Part shown: piece by piece, positions 44,717 to 55,165 of the stretch
Numbering within the stretch: the stretch's first letter is position 1
Layout of the letters: each line of letters begins with the position of its first letter
From: Romboutsia hominis
Lineage (GTDB): Bacteria; Bacillota; Clostridia; Peptostreptococcales; Peptostreptococcaceae
Length of the DNA: 64,000 nucleotides
Assembly (NCBI RefSeq): GCF_900002575.1
Contig: NZ_LN650648.1
Coordinates: 1,054,001 to 1,118,000, forward strand
Direction: 5' to 3'
Program-made: the position numbers and the translations under genes
Notes under the pieces: generated by a model
Database searches by the model: none
Told to the model about the DNA's origin: nothing
Seen by the model: only the letters and a program-made list of their open reading frames with translations

Positions 44717-45678
44717 ATGAACTTAAAAGAAAAAATAAATAGCTTTCCAAAAACACCAGGTATATATCTTATGAAAGATAAAAACAACAACATAATATAT
44801 GTAGGAAAATCAAAAAAGCTTCAAGATAGAATAAAAAGCTACTTTACAAATTCTAAAAATCACTCAAGAAAGATACAAAGAATGGTAAAGGGAATACATG
44901 ATATAGAAATAATAAAAACAGACACAGAACTAGATGCACTACTACTAGAATGTGAGTATATAAAGAAAATAAAGCCAATGTACAATACTCTAATGAAAAA
45001 CCATGAAAATTACTCATATATAAAAATAGATACAAATAAATACTACCCATACCTTGAAGTAGTAGAAGAAATAGATGACAATAGTATATACTTTGGTCCA
45101 TATACAAAGTTAAGTAACTTAGAAAAAATAAAAGAAATATTAAACGAAAACTATAAACTAAGAAGATGCAAAAAAATGAATAAGTGCATAAACTATGACT
45201 TAAATAAATGTATAGGACCTTGTAGAGAAAAAATATCTAAAGATGAATATGATAAAATAATAAAATTAGTAATAAGTGATTTAAAAGGTGAGAGCGATAA
45301 TATACTTAGCATACTAAAAGATAATCTGAATAAAGAAATAGAGAGTCTTAACTTTGAAAAAGCATCTAAGATAAAAGACGATATGGACAAGATAAAAAGC
45401 TTAATTAATAAGCAAAAAGTAATAAATAGTAGTATAGACAAAAATATAAAAATTGCATTAAATGAAGTTAGTGAGGACACTTATAAAATATATATTATCT
45501 ACAGAGGTAAAATAATAAAGTCAGAGATAGTTAAAAAAGATGTAATTGATAAAATGGACACAGAAAAATATATAAAAGAAAATGTAGATGAAAAAATTAT
45601 ATAAATGATGATTTTAATGAATGTGTAGATAAGTACGACTTAGATTTTATGAATATAATTTATAATTACATAAAATAG
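44717..45678 (+). CDS. UvrC N-terminal-like GIY-YIG protein, frame change near the 3' end
   Basis: The main frame (to 45604) gives 295 residues. The GIY-YIG nuclease (FPKTPGIYLMKDKNNNIIYV, then GKSKKLQDRIKSYF) and the cysteine-bearing UvrC linker (LRRCKKMNKCINYDLNKCIGPC) are followed by a UVR motif (LNKEIESLNFEKASKIKDDM). The RNase-H-like nuclease and helix-hairpin-helix of full UvrC are absent. After the stop, coding continues in the -1 frame (NDDFNECVDKYDLDFMNIIY) to 45678. One extra A in the A6 run at 45591-45596 would restore it. GGAGG supports the ATG at 44717. It may act in excision repair, like Cho. Confidence 0.7.
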
Positions 45679-45831
45679 TTCGGATTTTAATTTAATTTTT
45701 GAAAAATAATATAAAATTATATATTAAAATATGAAAATATAACTAAAATTTTATTAAAAATACAAACCTTTAAATAAAAATATTGATAAAAATTCAGTGA
45801 TGATGTATAATTAATTCAAAATATAGATATA

Positions 45832-45906
45832 TTATTCGTATAATATGGTGATATGGTCCATATGTTTCTACGAACTCGCCGTAAATGAGTTTGCTATGAA
45901 TAGCTA
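45832..45906 (+). promoter_or_regulatory. Purine riboswitch aptamer, guanine type
   Basis: P1 pairs TATTCGTA with TATGAATA. The P2 loop has GATATGG, J2/3 has GTTTCTAC, P3 pairs CGAACTC with GAGTTTG around GCCGTAAAT, and J3/1 reads CTAT. The C in CTA is the specificity base that pairs with guanine or hypoxanthine (adenine types have U). It controls the permease gene downstream through the terminator at 45931. Confidence 0.85.
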
Positions 45907-45930
45907 CACATACTTATAGACTAGATTTGT

Positions 45931-45972
45931 AAGATATATGTTCTATTCAATTAGAATATATATCTTTTTTTA
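45931..45972 (+). terminator. Expression-platform terminator of the purine riboswitch
   Basis: AAGATATATGTTCTA pairs with TAGAATATATATCTT and a T run follows. Purine binding is expected to favour this terminator and lower permease expression. Confidence 0.75.
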
Positions 45973-45995
45973 AAATTAAAATCTAGGAGGAAAGT

Positions 45996-47324
45996 ATGAT
46001 AGCACAAAAACAACAAAGTAAGGCATCTTTATCTTTTTTAGATAAAATATTTAAATACACTGAACGTGGATCAAATGCAAAAACTGAAGTAATAGGTGGA
46101 GTTACAACATTTTTAACTATGGCCTACATAGTATTTGTAAATCCTGCAATATTATCTGATGCAGGGATGGATAAATCAGCACTTATAACTGTAACAATAC
46201 TTGCTACTGCTATTGGAACATTAATATTTGCATTTTTAGGTAATGCACCTTTTGCACTTGCACCAGGTATGGGGCTTAATGCATTTTTCACATATTCACT
46301 TGTTATTGGAGAAGGGGTTCACTGGACACAAGCTCTAGGAGTTGTATTTATATCTGGAACGATATTTTTAATTTTAGCAATAACTGGAGTTAGAAAATAT
46401 ATTGCAGATGCAATACCAAAAGAACTTAGCATAGCATCAGCTGCAGGTATTGGATTGTTTTTATCATTTGTAGGACTTAAAGGTATGGGAGTAATAGTTG
46501 GTAATCCTGATACATTAGTTGCTTTAGCTGATTTTACACCAACAGTTTTAATAGCTTTATTTGGACTTGTTTTAATGGGAATATTTGAAGTTAAAAAAGT
46601 TAAAGGTGGAATTTTAATAAGTATTATTGTAACAACTGTTTTATCTATAGTATTAGGATATGTAGAACTTCCTACATCTATAATTTCAGCTCCTCCAAGT
46701 ATAGCACCAGTTGCTTTTAAGCTTGATATATTAGGAGCACTTAAATTTTCATTAATAGGACCAATATTTTCATTTATGTTTATAGATATGTTTGATTCTT
46801 TAGCGTTTTTAATAAGTTGTTGTAAGCAAATGGGACTTGAAGATAAGGATGGAAACATAAAAGGTTTATCAAGAATGTTATATGCAGATGTTACTTCTAC
46901 TTTAATAGGTTCTATGCTTGGAACAAGTACTGTTACTACTTTTGGAGAATCAGCAGCAGGAATAGCAGCTGGTGCTAGAACAGGTCTTGCATCAGTAGTT
47001 ACAGCTTCATTATTTTTAGTAACATTATTATTTACACCACTTTTAGGTGTAGTACCATCTTATGCTGCATCTCCAGCACTTGTAATGGTAGGGGTATTTA
47101 TGTTTTCAAGTATTAGACAAGTTGACTTTAATGATAGCAAGATTGCTGTTAGTGCATTTGTTACAGTTTTATTAATGCCACTTACTTATAGCATTAGTAT
47201 AGGTTTATGTTTTGGATTTATTTCATACATTATAATGCATGTTGTTTCTAAGGAAACTGAAAAGATTAGTGTAACTCTTTGGATAATAGGAGCATTATCT
47301 GTATTAAATTTAATGCTTAGTTAA
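45996..47324 (+). CDS. NCS2-family purine permease (guanine/hypoxanthine type)
   Basis: 442 residues with about 12 membrane segments. The AzgA/PbuG branch signatures are GVTTFLTMAYIVFVNP near the start, NAPFALAPGMGLNAFFTYS, and MFIDMFDSLAFLISCC, then STVTTFGESAAGIAAGARTG. The guanine-type riboswitch in the leader supports guanine or hypoxanthine as substrate. AGGAGGAAAG precedes the ATG. It is monocistronic and ends in a terminator. Confidence 0.9.
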   Translation: MIAQKQQSKASLSFLDKIFKYTERGSNAKTEVIGGVTTFLTMAYIVFVNPAILSDAGMDKSALITVTILATAIGTLIFAFLGNAPFALAPGMGLNAFFTYSLVIGEGVHWTQALGVVFISGTIFLILAITGVRKYIADAIPKELSIASAAGIGLFLSFVGLKGMGVIVGNPDTLVALADFTPTVLIALFGLVLMGIFEVKKVKGGILISIIVTTVLSIVLGYVELPTSIISAPPSIAPVAFKLDILGALKFSLIGPIFSFMFIDMFDSLAFLISCCKQMGLEDKDGNIKGLSRMLYADVTSTLIGSMLGTSTVTTFGESAAGIAAGARTGLASVVTASLFLVTLLFTPLLGVVPSYAASPALVMVGVFMFSSIRQVDFNDSKIAVSAFVTVLLMPLTYSISIGLCFGFISYIIMHVVSKETEKISVTLWIIGALSVLNLMLS

Positions 47325-47341
47325 TATAATTAAATAAAATT

Positions 47342-47390
47342 AAAAGAGCTTCTTAAAATTTTAAATATTTTAAGAAGCTCTTTTATTATA
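47342..47390 (+). terminator. Rho-independent terminator
   Basis: AAAAGAGCTTCTTAAAAT / ATTTTAAGAAGCTCTTTT hairpin after the permease gene. Confidence 0.8.
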
Positions 47391-47506
47391 TAATAATTAT
47401 TTGACTAAAGTAGATTTTAATGTGTATATTATATAAGTATTAAAATTAGAATTAATAGCTTTAGGATAAGCTAAAAAAAGATAGTATATAGACTAGGAGA
47501 AACATA

Positions 47507-48214
47507 ATGAATGGAACAACACATAAGTGTGGTGGAGTAGCGCTAGCAACTCTTACAGTGGTAGCACTAGGGGGATTTAAAAATATATCAATAGAACAAG
47601 GTGTAATGTTAGTTACAGGAGCATCTTTTGGAGCATTACTACCAGATATAGACCACAAAGGTAGTGAAGTAGGTAAAAAACTAAAGCCAATATCTAAATT
47701 TGTAGCAAAGCATACAGAACACAGAGGATTTACACATACCTTAGTAGCAGCACTTATAGTAGCTATACTTTCCTTTGGTGGCATATATATACTTAAAAAT
47801 TTCTACACTAAAGACATAACATCAAGAGTAGCAATAGGAATAATTAGTGGATTTTTAATATGGATAGCATTAGATACAGCACTAAACTCAATGAGACCTA
47901 AATTTGTACATAACAAAAAAATAAAAAAGCTATTAGATTTAGAATATCCATCTTTAATAGTGTTAATGGTTTTATGTACAATATTTTCTAATATGATTTA
48001 TAATAGTTTAGATATATTTGCTTGGGGAGTGACTGTTGGATATATTAGCCATCTTCTTTTAGATATGCTAAACCCAACAGGTGTACCAATACTTTACCCA
48101 TACAGTAAACATAGAATAAGTGTGGCAAATATTAAAACTGGTAAGCACGAAGGTATAGTAAGTGCAATTTGTAATATTATAACAATATTTTGTTTAATTA
48201 TATTGTTTACTTAA
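47507..48214 (+). CDS. YdjM-like membrane-bound metal-dependent hydrolase
   Basis: 235 residues. The family metal motifs are THKCGGVA (His), LLPDIDHKGS (D-x-D-H), and EHRGFTHTL (H-R-x-x-T-H), plus HLLLDMLNPTG near the end. About four membrane helices surround them. YdjM in E. coli is LexA-controlled; the substrate is unknown, though relatives affect membrane or lipid homeostasis. AGGAGAAAC supports the ATG. Confidence 0.85.
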   Translation: MNGTTHKCGGVALATLTVVALGGFKNISIEQGVMLVTGASFGALLPDIDHKGSEVGKKLKPISKFVAKHTEHRGFTHTLVAALIVAILSFGGIYILKNFYTKDITSRVAIGIISGFLIWIALDTALNSMRPKFVHNKKIKKLLDLEYPSLIVLMVLCTIFSNMIYNSLDIFAWGVTVGYISHLLLDMLNPTGVPILYPYSKHRISVANIKTGKHEGIVSAICNIITIFCLIILFT

Positions 48215-48249
48215 AGTTTAATATAATATATAGATTATTATTTAAAAAT

Positions 48250-48295
48250 ATATAAAAGGTCTATGCCTAATTTATTGGGATAGACCTTTTATATC
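48250..48295 (+). terminator. Rho-independent terminator
   Basis: ATATAAAAGGTCTAT / ATAGACCTTTTATAT hairpin after the ydjM-like gene. Confidence 0.75.
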
Positions 48296-48357
48296 GTATT
48301 AAAGAATACAATGTATGATATAATACAAAATAGTAAAAGGTAGTTAGGGGTGAATTC

Positions 48358-51300
48358 GTGATACTAGATAAAATAAATTCAAATGCAAAAAAAATAACTA
48401 ATATAACTAGATGGAGTAGAGGACAAGAATACTATGAAATAGGAAATGTATACAACCTAAATATATTTATAGAAGGTAAATATATATGCATACATTCAAT
48501 AGTAGAAGGATCTAAGGCATATATAGACTATAAAAATGAATTAGCTTTAAATCTAGAAAACTTAGCCCTTGAAGATACCTCTTGCACATGTGATGATTAT
48601 ATTAAAAATAAAAAGTCTAATAGTCATCCATATATGTGTAAACACTTAGTAGCAACATTTTTAGAAGCTATTTATGATATAAAACAATCAAAAGAAGAGT
48701 TTCCACTTGAAACTTTACATGAAAATATAAAAAGTATAGAAACAATAGATATAATAGAAAAGAAAACTCCACAAGATATGATACTTGAAAGTATAGAGAC
48801 TGAAGAAAAAATAAATCTAGAGGTATTAATAGATACATCTACAAATCAACAATATGCAAAAGTTGAATTTAAGATAGGAAAAAATAAGATGTATGTTTTA
48901 AAAAGCCTAAGCGATTTTACAGAAGCTAGAAAATTTGGAAGTAGCATAACTTATGGAAAAGACTTTAAATATGAGCCTAAAAAACATACTTTTTCATCAC
49001 AAGATGAGGCAATAGCTTCATATATAGATGAAATGGTAACTATAAACGAACAATTTAAAGTATTACAAAAAGATAAAGATCAAATAGAATTAGTAGAAGG
49101 AAAAATTTTAAATATAATTGGAGATTCTTTAAAAAGATTTTTAACTACTTTAGGAAATAAAAGAATTAAGATAAAAATAGATGACATAATATATGAACCT
49201 AATATACTTTATAAAGACTTACCAATATCTTTTAATATAGAAGATAAAAATGATAAATTAGTTATAAGTAGTGATGAAAATATGCCAATTCCTTTAAATG
49301 AAAAGGCAGATGTATTTTTCTACAATGGAGATATATACCTACCTTCAATAAATCAATATAGTTCATATAAACACTTTTATAAGCATTTAAAAGAAGATAA
49401 TAGTATAAAATTTGATAAATCAAAAGTACAAGAAGTTATAACTAAAGTAATACCAAAGTTAGAACAAGCTAGTTTAAATGTATCAATTGATGAAAACATA
49501 AGTAAAAAGATAAGAAAAGATTTAAATACTAAGATTTACTTAGATAGAAAAAAAGATTTGATAATTCTTGATTTAAAATTTATATATGGCAATGAAAAAG
49601 AAAATAAAGATTACTATATAATAAGAGATGTTAACAAAGAAAATAATATAAAAGAAGTTTTAAATAATTTAAAATTTGAAGAAGAAACTGATAATAAATT
49701 TGTATTTGTAGGAAGTGAACTTGACTTATATATATTATTAAGCGATAAAATAAGAGAACTAAAAGAAATAGGTGAAGTTTATTATTCTGATAAGTTTAAA
49801 TACAACATATTAAATCCAAATATAAATGCAAGTGTAAATGAAAATAAAGATAGAAAGTACTTAGAAATTAACTTTAATATTGAAAATGTTGATGAAAAAG
49901 AGTACAAAAAAATATTAAAAGCCTTTAAGGAAAAGAAGAGATTTTACAAGCTTAAAAATGATACTATAATAGATTTAAAAGATGATAAAGCACAAGAGTT
50001 TTTTAAACTATTAGATACATTAGTTGGTGATTTAACTAAAGATATAAGTAGTAGTAAGTTAAAGATAAATAATAACAAGGCTATATATTTAAATGAACTT
50101 TTAAAAAATGATGAATTAGAATTTATAAGTGGTAAAGAGTATTTAAAATCAATAGCAGATAAAATAAATACTATTAATAATATAGATATTAAAGTACCTA
50201 AAAATCTAAATGCAATATTAAGAGATTACCAAATAGATGGGTATAAGTGGCTTAATACTTTAAATCATTATGAGTTTGGTGGTATACTTGCAGATGAAAT
50301 GGGACTTGGTAAAACTATACAAACAATATCTTTTTTACTTTCAAAGGAAAATAAAAAAAGTCTAATAATAACTCCAACTTCCCTAGTACATAACTGGAAG
50401 GATGAAATAGAAAACTTTGCTCCAAGTATGAAAGTACTAATTATGCATGGAGATAAAAATCAAAGAATTAAATTATTTAAGGAAATTAGTGAAGTAGATG
50501 TAGTACTTACTACATATTCAACTCTTAGAAATGATTTTGAGTATTATGAAAAAATGTATTTTGATTATTTAGTAATAGATGAAGCTCAAAATATAAAAAA
50601 TCCATTTGCTAAAAACACAGAATGTGTTAAAAATATAAATGCAGGGGTTAAATTTGCTTTAACTGGAACACCTATTGAAAATAATTTAATAGAACTTTGG
50701 TCTATATTTGATTTTTTAATGCCAGGATATTTATTCAATAGAAGGTCTTTTGAAGAAAAATTTATAAAAGGCGATAATAAAAATATAGATGAACTTAAGA
50801 AAATGATAAATCCATTTATATTAAGAAGACTTAAAAAAGATGTTTTAGAAGAATTGCCAGAAAAAATTGAGAAGAAGTTCTTCGTTGAAATGAACAAACC
50901 TCAGAAAAAAGCATACACAGCACTTGTAAATGACATAAACAAAAAAAGGGAAAATGAAGAGTTCAAACAAGATAAAATAACTATATTTTCATATTTAACA
51001 AAGCTTAGACAGCTTTGTCTAGACCCATCTATACTAATAGAAGACTATAGTGGTGGAAGTTCTAAAATTGATGTTTGTTTAGAATTAATAAAAGAAAATA
51101 TAAATGAAGGACATAAGATATTACTATTTTCTCAGTTTACATCAGTACTTAAAAATCTAGGAGATAGATTAGATAAAGAGAATATAAATTATTCTTATTT
51201 AGATGGTTCAACTAGTGCAAACAAGAGAATAAACCTTGTTAATGAATTTAATGAAGGTGATAAAAATAAGGTATTTTTAATATCCCTAAAAGCAGGAGGA

Positions 51301-51582
51301 ACAGGTCTTAACTTAACAAGTGCAGATATTGTTATACATTTTGACCCTTGGTGGAATCCAGCTATTGAAGACCAAGCAACTGATAGAGCACATAGATTTG
51401 GTCAAAAAAATGTTGTAGAAGTCATAAAGCTTATAGCTAAAGGAACTATTGAGGAAAAGATTATAAAGCTTCAAGATGATAAAAAAGATTTAATTGAAAA
51501 TATTATAAGTGGTGATATGAATAACTCTTCATTATTATCTAGTTTACGTGAAGAGGATATTAATGAACTATTTAGTTTATAG
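48358..51582 (+). CDS. SWIM/SNF2-family helicase
   Basis: 1074 residues from a GTG at 48358 behind TTAGGGGTG. A SWIM zinc finger lies near the N-terminus (C76-x-C78 and C94-x-H96). A bacterial SNF2-associated domain (about 150-590) precedes the motor: Walker A MGLGKT (K652), DEAQ box 741-744, LTGTPIENNL, then ISLKAGGTGLNLTSADIVIH and DRAHRFGQ. It is a DNA translocase that may remodel protein-DNA complexes or assist RNA polymerase recycling, as RapA does. It is single and chromosomal in clostridia, so it is probably not part of the defence island. Confidence 0.9.
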   Translation: MILDKINSNAKKITNITRWSRGQEYYEIGNVYNLNIFIEGKYICIHSIVEGSKAYIDYKNELALNLENLALEDTSCTCDDYIKNKKSNSHPYMCKHLVATFLEAIYDIKQSKEEFPLETLHENIKSIETIDIIEKKTPQDMILESIETEEKINLEVLIDTSTNQQYAKVEFKIGKNKMYVLKSLSDFTEARKFGSSITYGKDFKYEPKKHTFSSQDEAIASYIDEMVTINEQFKVLQKDKDQIELVEGKILNIIGDSLKRFLTTLGNKRIKIKIDDIIYEPNILYKDLPISFNIEDKNDKLVISSDENMPIPLNEKADVFFYNGDIYLPSINQYSSYKHFYKHLKEDNSIKFDKSKVQEVITKVIPKLEQASLNVSIDENISKKIRKDLNTKIYLDRKKDLIILDLKFIYGNEKENKDYYIIRDVNKENNIKEVLNNLKFEEETDNKFVFVGSELDLYILLSDKIRELKEIGEVYYSDKFKYNILNPNINASVNENKDRKYLEINFNIENVDEKEYKKILKAFKEKKRFYKLKNDTIIDLKDDKAQEFFKLLDTLVGDLTKDISSSKLKINNNKAIYLNELLKNDELEFISGKEYLKSIADKINTINNIDIKVPKNLNAILRDYQIDGYKWLNTLNHYEFGGILADEMGLGKTIQTISFLLSKENKKSLIITPTSLVHNWKDEIENFAPSMKVLIMHGDKNQRIKLFKEISEVDVVLTTYSTLRNDFEYYEKMYFDYLVIDEAQNIKNPFAKNTECVKNINAGVKFALTGTPIENNLIELWSIFDFLMPGYLFNRRSFEEKFIKGDNKNIDELKKMINPFILRRLKKDVLEELPEKIEKKFFVEMNKPQKKAYTALVNDINKKRENEEFKQDKITIFSYLTKLRQLCLDPSILIEDYSGGSSKIDVCLELIKENINEGHKILLFSQFTSVLKNLGDRLDKENINYSYLDGSTSANKRINLVNEFNEGDKNKVFLISLKAGGTGLNLTSADIVIHFDPWWNPAIEDQATDRAHRFGQKNVVEVIKLIAKGTIEEKIIKLQDDKKDLIENIISGDMNNSSLLSSLREEDINELFSL

Positions 51583-51592
51583 ATGAAACATT

Positions 51593-51622
51593 AAAGGAGG
51601 AACGAATTGTTCCTCCTTATTT
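51593..51622 (+). terminator. GGAACG-family terminator variant (GGAACGAATTGTTCC)
   Basis: AAGGAGGAACGAATTGTTCCTCCTTATTT. One stem base pair is lost relative to the consensus. Confidence 0.8.
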
Positions 51623-51717
51623 AGTATGCTTAGTATTAAGGTATTGAAAAAGTTTGCACATAACAATATAATAAAGACATAAAAAGAGTCTATAAAATGT
51701 AAAAAGGATGTGTCACA

Positions 51718-52722
51718 TTGAACAATACATTATCATTAGAAAAAATAATAAACATAGAATCATTCCAAAAAATACAAGATGATATAGCACAAGCTACAGG
51801 AATAGCTATAATAATGGTTAATTACGAGGGAAAGGCAATAACAAATCATAGTAATTGTACTAAATTTTGTTCTATGATTAGAAAAATAGATAGATATTCA
51901 GCCATTTGTGAAAAATGTGATTCAAGAGGTGGACTAGAATCTGTAAGAATGAAAAATTCATATATATATATATGCCATAAAGGTTTAGTAGACTTTGCTG
52001 CACCAATAATAGTTAAAGATCAATACTTAGGTGCTGTTATGGCTGGTCAAGTTCTACTTGAAGATAATGAAAATATCGAATTAGAAGAAATTGTACGGGT
52101 AAATAAAGACTTTGATAATTTAGGTGAAGATTTAAAAAAAGAGCTAGAAAAAGAATATAAAAACTTACCTGTTGTTAGTATTACGAAGATAAAAGCCATA
52201 GCACAAATGATGTTTCATATTAGTAACTATATAGTGGAAGAAGCAATTCTTAAAATGTCATTAAATGAAGCTAGTCATAAATTAAAAGAAGAAAATAAGA
52301 AAAACCAATTAGAAGAAGTGAATATAGAAATAGAAGAAGAAAACATAGATGAAAATGTTAATTTAAAGATTAACGAAGAAAATGAAATTAAGTCACCTAT
52401 AATACAAGCTATTGAATATATTGATAATAATATAAATGAAAATATAACTTTGGATAAGATATCACTTGTTTGCAATTTAAGCCAATGTTACTTTAGTAAG
52501 TTATTTAAAAAAGAAACTGGATTAAATTTTATAAACTACTTAAATTCTAAAAAAATATCTAAAGCAAAAGAATTACTAGTAAGTACAGATGAGCCAATTA
52601 ATAACATAGCAATAAATCTTGGATTTGAAGATTGTGGTTATTTTATAAGAGTATTTAAAAAGTCAGAAAACATTACCCCAAAAAAATATAGAGATTTACA
52701 TATTAAAAATAGTTCTATTTAA
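51718..52722 (+). CDS. PocR-domain AraC-family regulator of the glycerol/diol dehydratase cluster
   Basis: 334 residues from a TTG at 51718. The N-terminal PocR sensory domain (about 5-170) has the conserved cysteines in NCTKFCSMIR, CEKCDSRGGLES and YICHKGLVDFAAPI, then GAVMAGQVLL. A Glu-rich linker leads to the AraC helix-turn-helix pair (AIEYIDNNINENITLDKISL, then CNLSQCYFSKLFKKETGLNF and EDCGYFIRVFKKSENITPKKYR). PocR activates the pdu and cob genes in Salmonella in response to propanediol. Here it is likely to sense a diol or glycerol and activate the dehydratase operon that starts 181 bases later. Confidence 0.88.
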   Translation: MNNTLSLEKIINIESFQKIQDDIAQATGIAIIMVNYEGKAITNHSNCTKFCSMIRKIDRYSAICEKCDSRGGLESVRMKNSYIYICHKGLVDFAAPIIVKDQYLGAVMAGQVLLEDNENIELEEIVRVNKDFDNLGEDLKKELEKEYKNLPVVSITKIKAIAQMMFHISNYIVEEAILKMSLNEASHKLKEENKKNQLEEVNIEIEEENIDENVNLKINEENEIKSPIIQAIEYIDNNINENITLDKISLVCNLSQCYFSKLFKKETGLNFINYLNSKKISKAKELLVSTDEPINNIAINLGFEDCGYFIRVFKKSENITPKKYRDLHIKNSSI

Positions 52723-52742
52723 ATATAGGACTATTTTTTTAT
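52705..52742 (+). terminator. Rho-independent terminator
   Basis: AATAGTTCTATTT / AAATATAGGACTATT then T7, overlapping the regulator stop codon. It separates the regulator from the dehydratase operon. Confidence 0.75.
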
Positions 52743-52903
52743 TTAAAAATACATAAAAGACAAAATAATCTTATTTAAATACGTATAAATTGATAAAAAA
52801 ATCACATATAAAGGCAAAATATTGTAATGGAATAAATATAAAAATAAGTTAAAATTATAACAAGTGAAACCGAGAAAACGATTTAACTAAGGGAGATGAG
52901 AAT

Positions 52904-54568
52904 ATGAAGTCAAAAAGATTTGAAGTTTTAGCTAAGCGCCCAGTAAATCAAGATGGTCTTATTGGAGAGTGGGCAGATGAAGGATTAATAGCAATGGGTA
53001 GCCCAAATGATCCAAAGCCTTCTATAAAGATAGAAAATGGTAAGGTAGTTGAGTTAGATAGTAAAAAAAGAGAAGATTTTGATATGATAGATAGATTTAT
53101 AGCAGACTACGCTATAAATTTAGAAAAAGCAGAAGAATACATGAATTTAGATTCAGTTGAAATAGCTAAAAAATTAGTAGATATAAATGTTTCAAGAGAG
53201 GAAATAGTTGATATAAGTACAGCTATAACACCTGCTAAGATTGTTGAAGTTGTATCTCATATGAATGTTGTTGAGATGATGATGGCACTTCAAAAGACTA
53301 GAGCAAGAAAAACTCCGTCAAATCAATGCCATGTAACTAACCTAAAAGACAATCCAGTTCAAATAGCAGCAGATGCAGCAGAAGCAGCAAAAAGAGGATT
53401 TTCAGAACAAGAAACTACTGTTGCAATAGTTAGATATGCACCTTTTAATGCATTAGCTATACTTGTAGGTTCTCAAGTTGGCCGTGGAGGGATATTAACT
53501 CAATGTTCTGTTGAAGAAGCTACAGAACTTGACTTAGGAATGAGAGGTCTTACAAGTTATGCTGAAACAGTTTCAGTATATGGAACAGAGTCAGTATTTA
53601 CAGATGGAGATGATACACCTTGGTCAAAAGCATTTTTAGCATCTGCTTATGCTTCAAGAGGATTAAAAATGAGATATACATCAGGTACTGGATCAGAAGC
53701 ATTAATGGGATATGCAGAAGGTAAATCAATGCTTTATTTAGAAGCAAGATGTATATATATAACTAAAGGTGCTGGAGTTCAAGGACTTCAAAATGGAGCT
53801 GTTAGTTGTATAGGTATGACAGGAGCTGTTCCATCAGGAATAAGAGCTGTACTTGCAGAAAATCTAATTGCATCTATGTTAGATATAGAAGTAGCATCTG
53901 CAAATGATCAAACATTCTCACATTCTGATATAAGAAGAACTGCGAGAACTTTAATGCAAATGCTTCCAGGAACGGACTTTATATTCTCAGGATATAGTGC
54001 AGTTCCAAACTATGATAATATGTTCGCTGGATCAAACTTCGATGCAGAAGATTTTGATGACTATAATATACTTCAAAGAGATTTAATGGTAGATGGTGGA
54101 CTTAGACCAGTAAGTGAAGAGGAAATAATAGCTATTAGAAATAAAGCAGCAAAAGCTATACAAGCAGTATTTAAGGAATTAGGATTCCCTGATGTAACTG
54201 ATGAAGAGGTAGAAGCTGCAACTTATGCACATGGAAGTAAAGATATGCCAGAAAGAAACATAGTTGAAGATTTAAAAGCAGCAGAAGAAATGTTAAAAAA
54301 TAAAATAACTGGACTTGATATAGTTAAAGCGTTAAGTAAACATGGATTTGATGATGTTGCAAATAATGTATTAAACATGCTTAAGCAAAGAGTTACAGGA
54401 GATTATTTACAAACATCAGCTATATTAGATGAAAACTTTGATGTTATAAGTGCCGTTAATGACATTAATGACTATAAAGGTCCTGGAACAGGATATAGAT
54501 TAAGTGAAGAAAGATGGAATGAAATAAAGAATATACCTAATGTAATAAAACCAGAAGATATAGATTAA
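52904..54568 (+). CDS. pduC: B12-dependent glycerol/propanediol dehydratase, large subunit
   Basis: 554 residues, the full family length, starting KSKRFEVLAKRPVNQDGLIG. Active-site and cobalamin-facing segments are intact: HMNVVEMMMALQKTRARKTP, QCHVTNLKDNPVQIAADAAE, then FNALAILVGSQVGRGGILTQ, RYTSGTGSEALMGYAEGKSM, ITKGAGVQGLQNG and FSGYSAVPNYDNMF. It removes water from glycerol or 1,2-propanediol through an adenosyl radical. Glycerol is more likely, given the facilitator gene in the same cluster. GGGAGATGAG precedes the ATG. It is the first gene of a seven-gene operon. Confidence 0.93.
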   Translation: MKSKRFEVLAKRPVNQDGLIGEWADEGLIAMGSPNDPKPSIKIENGKVVELDSKKREDFDMIDRFIADYAINLEKAEEYMNLDSVEIAKKLVDINVSREEIVDISTAITPAKIVEVVSHMNVVEMMMALQKTRARKTPSNQCHVTNLKDNPVQIAADAAEAAKRGFSEQETTVAIVRYAPFNALAILVGSQVGRGGILTQCSVEEATELDLGMRGLTSYAETVSVYGTESVFTDGDDTPWSKAFLASAYASRGLKMRYTSGTGSEALMGYAEGKSMLYLEARCIYITKGAGVQGLQNGAVSCIGMTGAVPSGIRAVLAENLIASMLDIEVASANDQTFSHSDIRRTARTLMQMLPGTDFIFSGYSAVPNYDNMFAGSNFDAEDFDDYNILQRDLMVDGGLRPVSEEEIIAIRNKAAKAIQAVFKELGFPDVTDEEVEAATYAHGSKDMPERNIVEDLKAAEEMLKNKITGLDIVKALSKHGFDDVANNVLNMLKQRVTGDYLQTSAILDENFDVISAVNDINDYKGPGTGYRLSEERWNEIKNIPNVIKPEDID

Positions 54569-54581
54569 GGAGTTGATATAG

Positions 54582-55145
54582 ATGGATAAGTTTATAATGC
54601 CAACTCTTCAAATAGAAGAAATGGGAGAAGCTAGTGTTGGAACAAGATCAGATGAAGTAGTTATAGGGATAGGACCTGCATTTTTAAAATATCAAACTAA
54701 AACTATAGTTAATATAAAACATGATGAAGTATTAAGAGAACTTATAGCAGGTATAGAAGAAGAGGGATTACATGCTCGTGTTGTTAGAATACTAAGAACT
54801 TCTGATGTCTCATTTATGGCAAATGATGCTGCGAAATTAAGTGGTTCAGGAATTGGTATAGGTATTCAATCTAAGGGAACAACAGTTATACATCAAAAGG
54901 ATTTACTTCCACTAAACAATGTAGAACTTTTTCCACAAGCACCTCTTTTAGATTTAGATACTTTTAGAGCAATAGGAAAAAATGCAGCAAAATATGCAAA
55001 GGGAGAGTCACCAAATCCAGTACCAACTAAAAATGATCAAATGGCTAGACCAAAGTTTATGGCAATAGCTGCATTACTTCATATAAAGGAAACGAAACAT
55101 ATTATAGAAAATAAAAAACCAAATGAGATAAAAGTTAAATTCTAA
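54582..55145 (+). CDS. pduD: Glycerol/propanediol dehydratase, medium subunit
   Basis: 187 residues. The start ([20 protein letters not shown]) corresponds to the body of PduD/DhaC, continuing with [59 protein letters not shown] and [20 protein letters not shown]. The N-terminal extension that targets Salmonella PduD (about 224 residues) to microcompartments is missing. The enzyme is therefore probably cytosolic, as in Klebsiella and C. pasteurianum glycerol dehydratases. It is 13 bases after the large subunit. Confidence 0.92.
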   Translation: MDKFIMPTLQIEEMGEASVGTRSDEVVIGIGPAFLKYQTKTIVNIKHDEVLRELIAGIEEEGLHARVVRILRTSDVSFMANDAAKLSGSGIGIGIQSKGTTVIHQKDLLPLNNVELFPQAPLLDLDTFRAIGKNAAKYAKGESPNPVPTKNDQMARPKFMAIAALLHIKETKHIIENKKPNEIKVKF

Positions 55146-55165
55146 TTATAGAAAGGAGAAATTTC

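Noticed and set aside
48358-51582. SNF2 helicase as part of the defence island
   Set aside because: It stands apart with housekeeping neighbours (purine permease, ydjM-like gene, glycerol cluster), and single SWIM/SNF2 genes are usual in clostridial chromosomes.
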